Assembly: GCA_031278665.1 (NCBI GenBank) | Contig: JAITKC010000273.1 | Coordinates: forward strand, 1 to 8,646 | Direction of reading: 5' to 3' | Length of the DNA: 8,646 bases | Source of the DNA: Bifidobacteriaceae bacterium | GTDB lineage: Bacteria; Actinomycetota; Actinomycetes; Actinomycetales; WQXJ01 | In this document: in pieces, positions 4,897 to 8,646 of the stretch | Position numbering within the stretch: the first letter of the stretch is position 1 | Layout of the letters: each line of letters begins with the position of its first letter | Program-made: the position numbers and the translations under genes | The notes under the pieces: model-generated | The model's input: the letters and a program-made list of their open reading frames with translations, nothing else | What the model was told of the DNA's origin: nothing | Database searches by the model: none

Positions 4897-6996
4897 TTGC
4901 ATCAGCCAGAGCGGCCGGCCGTCATGTTCGGCGCGGCCTATTACCCGGAGTACCTCGACCAGGATCGGCTCGACAAGGACCTCGATCTGATGGCCGAGGC
5001 CAGTTTCAGCGTCATCCGGATGGGCGAATCCACTTGGTCGACCTGGGAGCCGGAAGACGGCCAGTTCAACCTCGATTGGCTCGAGCCGGCGCTCGACGGC
5101 GCGCTCAAGCGCGGCATCCAGGTGATTGTGGGCACCCCGACTTACGCCGTGCCGATGTGGCTGGCCAGGCGCTATCCGGAGATCGCGGGCCAGTTCGAGC
5201 CGGGGCGGGCGATGCGTTGGGGACGGCGCCAAGAGGTCGACTTCTCCCACGCCGCCTTCCGGTACCACGCCGAAAGGATCATCCGCGCGGTCGTCGGACG
5301 CTACGCCGACCACCCGGCCGTCATCGGCTACCAGGTCGACAACGAGCCCGGCCTGCACCTGTTCGCGAACCGGGGGATCTTCGAGGCTTTCCGGGACCGG
5401 CTGCGGCGGCAATTCGGCACAGTCGACCGGATCAACCGGGAGTGGGGCCTGGCCTATTGGTCGCACCGGCTGGCGAGCTGGGACGATCTGTGGCGCCCCG
5501 AGGGCAACGGCCAGCCGCAGTACGACATCGCCTGGCGCGAGTTCCAGGCCCGGTTGACCGAGGAGTTCATCGGCTGGCAGGTCGGCATAGTCCGGGGGCT
5601 GGCCCGGCCCGACCAGTTCGTCACCACCTGTCTGGCGCTAGACCGTCCGGCGATCCATGAGGCGTCCTTGAGCAGGACCGTGGACGTGACCGCCGGAAAT
5701 CCCTATTGCGCCACCCAAGACGGTCTCAGTTGGCCGCCGCGCCACCAGGACGGACGTTGCTGGGACGGCCAAGACGCGGCCCATCTGTTCTGGTTGGCGG
5801 ACAGGCTGTTCGCCGCCCGCGGCGAGCGCTTCTTGGTGACCGAGACCAACGCCGGCTCGATCGGCGCCTCGGCCGACAACCGGCCGCCCTGGCCGGGCCA
5901 GTTGCGCCAGATCGGCTGGGCGTTGGCGGCCAAGGGCGCGGCGATGATCGAGTACTGGCAGTGGCACACCCTGCGGGTTGGGACCGAGACTTTCTGGGGC
6001 GGGGTGCTCCCCCATGACCAAAATCCCGGCCGCGTCTACCAGGAGGTGGCGCGCCTGGGCGGCGAACTCGGGATCGTCAATCGGGCCGTCGGGCGGCTGG
6101 CGCCGGTGGCCAAAATCGGGCTGTTGGTCTGCGTGGCGGCGAAATGGGGCGTGGCCTTCCAGCCGCCCTTCGCCCCGCCCGGCTGCGCCGAGGTCTATCC
6201 GGTCCACGAGGGAGCTTACGAGGCGCTGATCGCGCCGTGGTATCAAGGCGCCTTGGCGGCCGGCGTGGCGCTGCGGCTGGTCCACGACATCGACCTGGTC
6301 GAAGACGGAAAACCGCTGGTCACCCCGGCGGAATTGGTTCAACGATGGCCGGTGTTGGTGGCGCCGGCCCTATACGTCGCCGACGACCGGCTGCTCAGTT
6401 TGTTGGCGGACTATGCGGCGGCCGGGGGCCATTTGGCGGTGGGGCCCAGAACCGGTTACGCGGACACGATGGCGCGGCCCCGCCGCTCGCCCCAACCGGG
6501 CGGTCTGGCCGCCCCCGCCGGCGTCACCTACCAGGAGTTTTCCAATGTCGAGGTGGCGGCGGTGAGGGACACCGGACAAGGTCTCGAATTGCCGCCCGAT
6601 GCCGCCGGCTTGGCTTGGGTGGAGTATCTGCGGTCCGAAGGGGCGACGGTTTTGGCCCAATACGATGATCGCAGCCTTCGCCAATGGGTCGCCGTCGCCT
6701 CGCGCGAGCACGGCGCCGGTCGCGTCACGACTGTGGGAACATCGCCGAACTTGGCTTTGGCCCGGTCTTTATTCGAGTGGTTGGACCCGTCGCCGGGTTT
6801 GTGGCCGGATCGGCCGGATAGCGTGGTGATCCACCAAGCCGAAAGCGAAGCCGGTCGGCTGGTGACTTTCGCGCACAACTTCTCCGCCGCCGATGCCGTG
6901 TTGCGGGTCCCGCCGGCCGCCACCGATCTCCTGACCGGCCAGCCGACCGGCGAATACCTGCGGCTTGGGCCGTGGGACGTGCGCCTGCTGGTGTGA
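4897..6996 (+). CDS. Glycoside hydrolase family 42 enzyme, beta-galactosidase type
   Basis: A 699-residue retaining glycosidase expected to release terminal beta-D-galactose, or possibly alpha-L-arabinopyranose, from oligosaccharides in the cytoplasm; no signal peptide is seen. Residues 10-390 form the TIM barrel: FGAAYYPEYL (11-20), RMGESTWSTWEP (41-52), GTPTYAVPMWL (79-89), GYQVDNEPG with acid/base E150, LVTETNAGSI with nucleophile E316, and YWQWHTLRVGTETFWGGVLPH (353-373). A trimerisation-type middle domain (about 400-610) and a short C-terminal beta domain (about 635-699) follow, matching GH42 layout and length. The zinc-site cysteines of Thermus-type GH42 are absent: D115 stands where a Cys is usual, and there is no CxC cluster after E150. 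TTG 4897 is preferred for its ribosome site; GTG 4852 would give 714 residues and ATG 4924 would give 690. The gene diverges from the CDF gene, and the LacI repressor gene starts 161 bases downstream. Confidence 0.9.
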   Translation: MHQPERPAVMFGAAYYPEYLDQDRLDKDLDLMAEASFSVIRMGESTWSTWEPEDGQFNLDWLEPALDGALKRGIQVIVGTPTYAVPMWLARRYPEIAGQFEPGRAMRWGRRQEVDFSHAAFRYHAERIIRAVVGRYADHPAVIGYQVDNEPGLHLFANRGIFEAFRDRLRRQFGTVDRINREWGLAYWSHRLASWDDLWRPEGNGQPQYDIAWREFQARLTEEFIGWQVGIVRGLARPDQFVTTCLALDRPAIHEASLSRTVDVTAGNPYCATQDGLSWPPRHQDGRCWDGQDAAHLFWLADRLFAARGERFLVTETNAGSIGASADNRPPWPGQLRQIGWALAAKGAAMIEYWQWHTLRVGTETFWGGVLPHDQNPGRVYQEVARLGGELGIVNRAVGRLAPVAKIGLLVCVAAKWGVAFQPPFAPPGCAEVYPVHEGAYEALIAPWYQGALAAGVALRLVHDIDLVEDGKPLVTPAELVQRWPVLVAPALYVADDRLLSLLADYAAAGGHLAVGPRTGYADTMARPRRSPQPGGLAAPAGVTYQEFSNVEVAAVRDTGQGLELPPDAAGLAWVEYLRSEGATVLAQYDDRSLRQWVAVASREHGAGRVTTVGTSPNLALARSLFEWLDPSPGLWPDRPDSVVIHQAESEAGRLVTFAHNFSAADAVLRVPPAATDLLTGQPTGEYLRLGPWDVRLLV

Positions 6997-6997
6997 C

Positions 6998-7018
6998 CGC
7001 CGGCCGACCGGGCCGGCG
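6998..7018 (+). terminator. GC-rich hairpin directly after the GH42 stop
   Basis: CGCCGGCC (6998-7005) and GGCCGGCG (7011-7018) pair perfectly over 8 bases around a 5-base loop, one base after the TGA. There is no T-run (GCTAAAATCC follows), so it would be a U-less actinobacterial terminator or a processing hairpin. It separates GH42 transcription from the repressor gene. Confidence 0.4.
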
Positions 7019-7019
7019 C

Positions 7020-7025
7020 TAAAAT
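7020..7025 (+). promoter_or_regulatory. Possible -10 element for the lacI-type gene
   Basis: TAAAAT is a good -10 hexamer, but the best upstream candidate (TGACCG, 6994-6999) is 20 bases away and overlaps the hairpin. If used, the leader would be about 125 bases and could fold: CTCGGT (7062-7067) pairs with ACCGAG (7092-7097), enclosing a CCGCC/GGCGG stem. The call is weak. Confidence 0.25.
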
Positions 7026-7123
7026 CCGTCTGCAAGCGACTTCGGCGGCCGGGCTGATCTTCTCGGTTGGCTCGGGCTCGCCGCCGGGCGGACCGAGTTC
7101 GGCGGAACGGGGCCGGGCGGGTT

Positions 7124-7139
7124 GAATTCGCGCTAAATC
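7124..7139 (+). promoter_or_regulatory. LacI-family operator candidate just upstream of the repressor gene
   Basis: GAATTCGCGCTAAATC is symmetric at 6 of 8 paired positions about the central CpG C7131/G7132 (GAnTTnGC-GCnAAnTC). This resembles the TTTAGCGCTAAA type of LacI-family site. It ends 5 bases before the AAGG ribosome site, so binding would repress the repressor's own gene. GA[A/G]TTCGCGC also occurs at 2263-2272, just after the isomerase -10 candidate. Confidence 0.45.
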
Positions 7140-7157
7140 CAGTGAAGGGATGACCGC

Positions 7158-8201
7158 ATGCCGGGAACGAATTCGACGCCGCCGCGCGGCGCCGACGTGG
7201 CGCTGGCGGCGGGTGTGAGCCAAAAAACGGTGTCGCGGGTTTTCCGGGGCGAGTCGTACGTCTCGGACGCGGTTCGCGCCCGGGTCATGGCCGCCGCCGA
7301 GGAACTTGGCTATCGCATCAATTCGGCCGCCCGCGCGCTCGCGTCGGGGCGCACGCACACAGTCGGCACGGTGGCGCTGGAGAGCGACTTGTTTGGGCCC
7401 ACCTCACTGCTGGTCGGAATCGAGCGGGCCGCCCGAAACGCCGGCTTCGCCTTGCAAATCGCCATCACAAGCGACGGGGAGGAAGGCGGCATCCGCCGGG
7501 CCGTGGACGCGCTGCTTGAGCGCGGAGTCGACGGGATCATTGTGGCCGAGGCGATCGACGAGGACAGCGGCGTCATCGCGGTCGACGTGCCGGTGCTCGT
7601 CTTCGGCGGCACCGCCCGATTCGAGTCCCCGCTCCTAGTCGGAGTCGACATCGGCAGCCGGTCGGTGGTGGCCCACGCGGTGACCCGCCTTCTCGACCTC
7701 GGCCATCCCACCGTCCACCACCTCGCCGGGCCGGCGAACTGGGTCTCATCCAAAGAGCGGCTGGCCGGATGGCGCGACGCCGTCGAGTCGCGCGGGGCGG
7801 CGGCGCCGGAGGTGTTCCTCGGCGACTGGAGCGCCGCCTCCGGCTTTATTTGCGGCCGGGAAGTCGCCGCCCGCGACGACGTGTCGGCCGTGTTCGCCGC
7901 CAACGACGAAATGGCGATCGGCCTGATCCACGCGCTGCGGGAATCCGGCCGGAGCGTCCCGGGCGACGTCAGCGTGATGGGATTCGACGACATCCCGCTC
8001 GCGGCGCACGTCGATCCGCCCCTGACCACGATCCGCCAAGATCTGGGCCTGTTCGCCATCGAGGCCGTCGCCGAGTTCATTGTCGTGATCGAAGGCGGCC
8101 AGCCCCGCCCGAACCCGGTCGCCCGCATGCCCGTCGAGCTAATCGAACGGTCCTCGACCGGGCCCCCAAACTCCAAGCGCCAAGCCGGCCTCAAACAGTA
8201 G
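7158..8201 (+). CDS. LacI-family transcriptional repressor
   Basis: A 347-residue sugar-responsive repressor. The N-terminal helix-turn-helix (about 11-31) reads GADVALAAGVSQKTVSRVFRG, followed by SYVSDAVRARVMAAAEELGY. The hinge helix RINSAARALASG (53-64) includes the Leu that wedges into a central CpG of the operator (L61). Residues 66-335 form the periplasmic-binding-protein-like sensor domain: VGVDIGSRSVVAHAVTRLLDLGH, SSKERLAGWRDAV, FAANDEMAIG with N249 and D250 at the ligand cleft, and VMGFDDIPLAAHVDPPLTTI near the dimer face. Length and layout are those of a full family member. ATG 7158 follows AAGGGA (7145-7150) at 7 bases. Position behind the GH42 gene suggests control of the beta-galactoside genes, with galactose or a related sugar as inducer; the actual effector cannot be read from the sequence. 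A candidate autoregulatory operator lies at 7124-7139. Confidence 0.92.
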   Translation: MPGTNSTPPRGADVALAAGVSQKTVSRVFRGESYVSDAVRARVMAAAEELGYRINSAARALASGRTHTVGTVALESDLFGPTSLLVGIERAARNAGFALQIAITSDGEEGGIRRAVDALLERGVDGIIVAEAIDEDSGVIAVDVPVLVFGGTARFESPLLVGVDIGSRSVVAHAVTRLLDLGHPTVHHLAGPANWVSSKERLAGWRDAVESRGAAAPEVFLGDWSAASGFICGREVAARDDVSAVFAANDEMAIGLIHALRESGRSVPGDVSVMGFDDIPLAAHVDPPLTTIRQDLGLFAIEAVAEFIVVIEGGQPRPNPVARMPVELIERSSTGPPNSKRQAGLKQ

Positions 8202-8259
8202 GTCGCCAGGCCCAGCCCCAACGCCCAGTTCCGGCCGTGTCGGCGCCGCGAAACATGCC

Positions 8260-8284
8260 GCCGCCGCGTCCGGCCGGCGGCTTT
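8260..8284. terminator. Possible shared terminator between convergent genes
   Basis: GCCGCCG (8260-8266) pairs with CGGCGGC (8275-8281) over an 8-base loop, followed on the plus strand by TTT. It lies 59 bases after the LacI-type gene stop and a few bases beyond the end of the minus-strand gene at 8289. It would mainly serve the plus-strand transcript. Confidence 0.4.
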
Positions 8285-8288
8285 GGCT

Positions 8289-8646
8289 TCACGGCCTGGG
8301 GTCTTGGGCGGGGCGGGTTGGGCTCGCCGATCCGTGCGCCGCCGGCAGCGGGCCGAAGCCGCCCGCGGGAGAAAGCGGATCTGGGTCCCCGGCCGCGCCG
8401 GCCGCGCGCTTGCGGCGGATCGCCGCGACCCGCCCGGCCGCGGCGGCGGCCAGGAGAACGCCGCCGGCCAGCGCCAGGGCCGCCCAGGCAGGCAGTCCGC
8501 CCGGACCGCCGGACGATGCCGCCGGCTCGCCGCCGCCGGGTCCGGTGGCGCTGGCGACCGCTTCGACTTCGAGGCGCTGATCCCATTGCGGGGTGAACGT
8601 CACGGTGTTGGCGTCGATCAGGCCGTTGGCGGATTTGACCGGGCCG
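8289..8646 (-). CDS. C-terminal part of a membrane-anchored protein, tentatively LppM-like (5' truncated by window)
   Basis: The minus-strand frame is open from the window edge to the TGA at 8291-8289, giving about 118 residues of a longer protein. A beta-rich segment with ANGLIDANTVTFT and DQRLEVEAVASATG is followed by a Gly/Pro/Ser linker, one membrane helix (LPAWAALALAGGVLLAAAA), a basic stop-transfer stretch (RVAAIRRKR) and a Pro/Gly-rich cytosolic tail. This is a surface domain anchored by a C-terminal helix. The NTVTF pattern before a linker and helix is reminiscent of LppM-domain proteins of actinobacteria, but too little is visible to be sure. The internal GTG at 8603 is not needed as a start because the frame continues upstream. 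The gene converges with the LacI-type gene across an 87-base gap. Confidence 0.6.
   Translation of the reverse strand, partial: GPVKSANGLIDANTVTFTPQWDQRLEVEAVASATGPGGGEPAASSGGPGGLPAWAALALAGGVLLAAAAAGRVAAIRRKRAAGAAGDPDPLSPAGGFGPLPAAHGSASPTRPAQDPRP

Noticed and set aside
4513..5466. Long minus-strand frame across the CDF/GH42 intergenic region and the GH42 start
   Set aside because: It is antisense to well-supported GH42 coding sequence, has no family motif, and would run through the GH42 promoter.
7310..8221. About 300-codon minus-strand frame opposite the LacI-type gene
   Set aside because: The translation is Ser/Arg/Pro-rich without motifs; the plus strand carries an intact repressor over the same bases.
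8587..8603. GTGA-ACG-TCAC inverted repeat near the right edge
   Set aside because: The spacer is 3 bases rather than 6, and it falls inside the coding sequence of the truncated minus-strand gene.

Overview
The window is strongly GC-rich throughout, and its coding frames have mostly G or C in the third codon position. This, together with a GlxR-type Crp regulator next to a mycobacterial-type metallophosphoesterase, points to a high-GC actinobacterium (Actinomycetota). Genus and species cannot be fixed from the sequence alone. No rRNA, tRNA, CRISPR array, insertion sequence or obvious recent insertion was recognised.

Left part (1-2179): the window opens inside the 3' end of a DNA cytosine-5 methyltransferase (only motifs IX and X visible). 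A short possible minus-strand frame follows, ending on the same CTAG as the methyltransferase stop. Next come a complete cAMP-type Crp/GlxR regulator and, 28 bases later, a membrane-anchored metallophosphoesterase, probably co-transcribed.

Middle and right (2289-8201): a small carbohydrate locus. It holds an AGE-family aldose-ketose isomerase (best read as D-mannose isomerase rather than sulfoquinovose isomerase), a glycoside hydrolase family 42 enzyme (beta-galactosidase type) and a LacI-family repressor, all on the plus strand. A cation diffusion facilitator on the minus strand sits between isomerase and glycosidase, convergent with the first and divergent from the second. Promoter-like elements and palindromes with a CpG centre lie just upstream of the isomerase, the glycosidase and the repressor. 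The simplest reading is that the repressor controls the three sugar genes, with the GH42 enzyme releasing sugar inside the cell and the isomerase feeding an aldose into ketose metabolism. No sugar transporter is in view.

Right edge (8289-8646): the 3' end of a minus-strand gene for a protein with one C-terminal membrane segment, tentatively LppM-like, convergent with the repressor gene.

Most of the window is ordinary chromosome. I did not find a clear undescribed system. The most testable novelty is the set of candidate operators linking the sugar genes, together with a GH42 enzyme that lacks the family's zinc-site cysteines.
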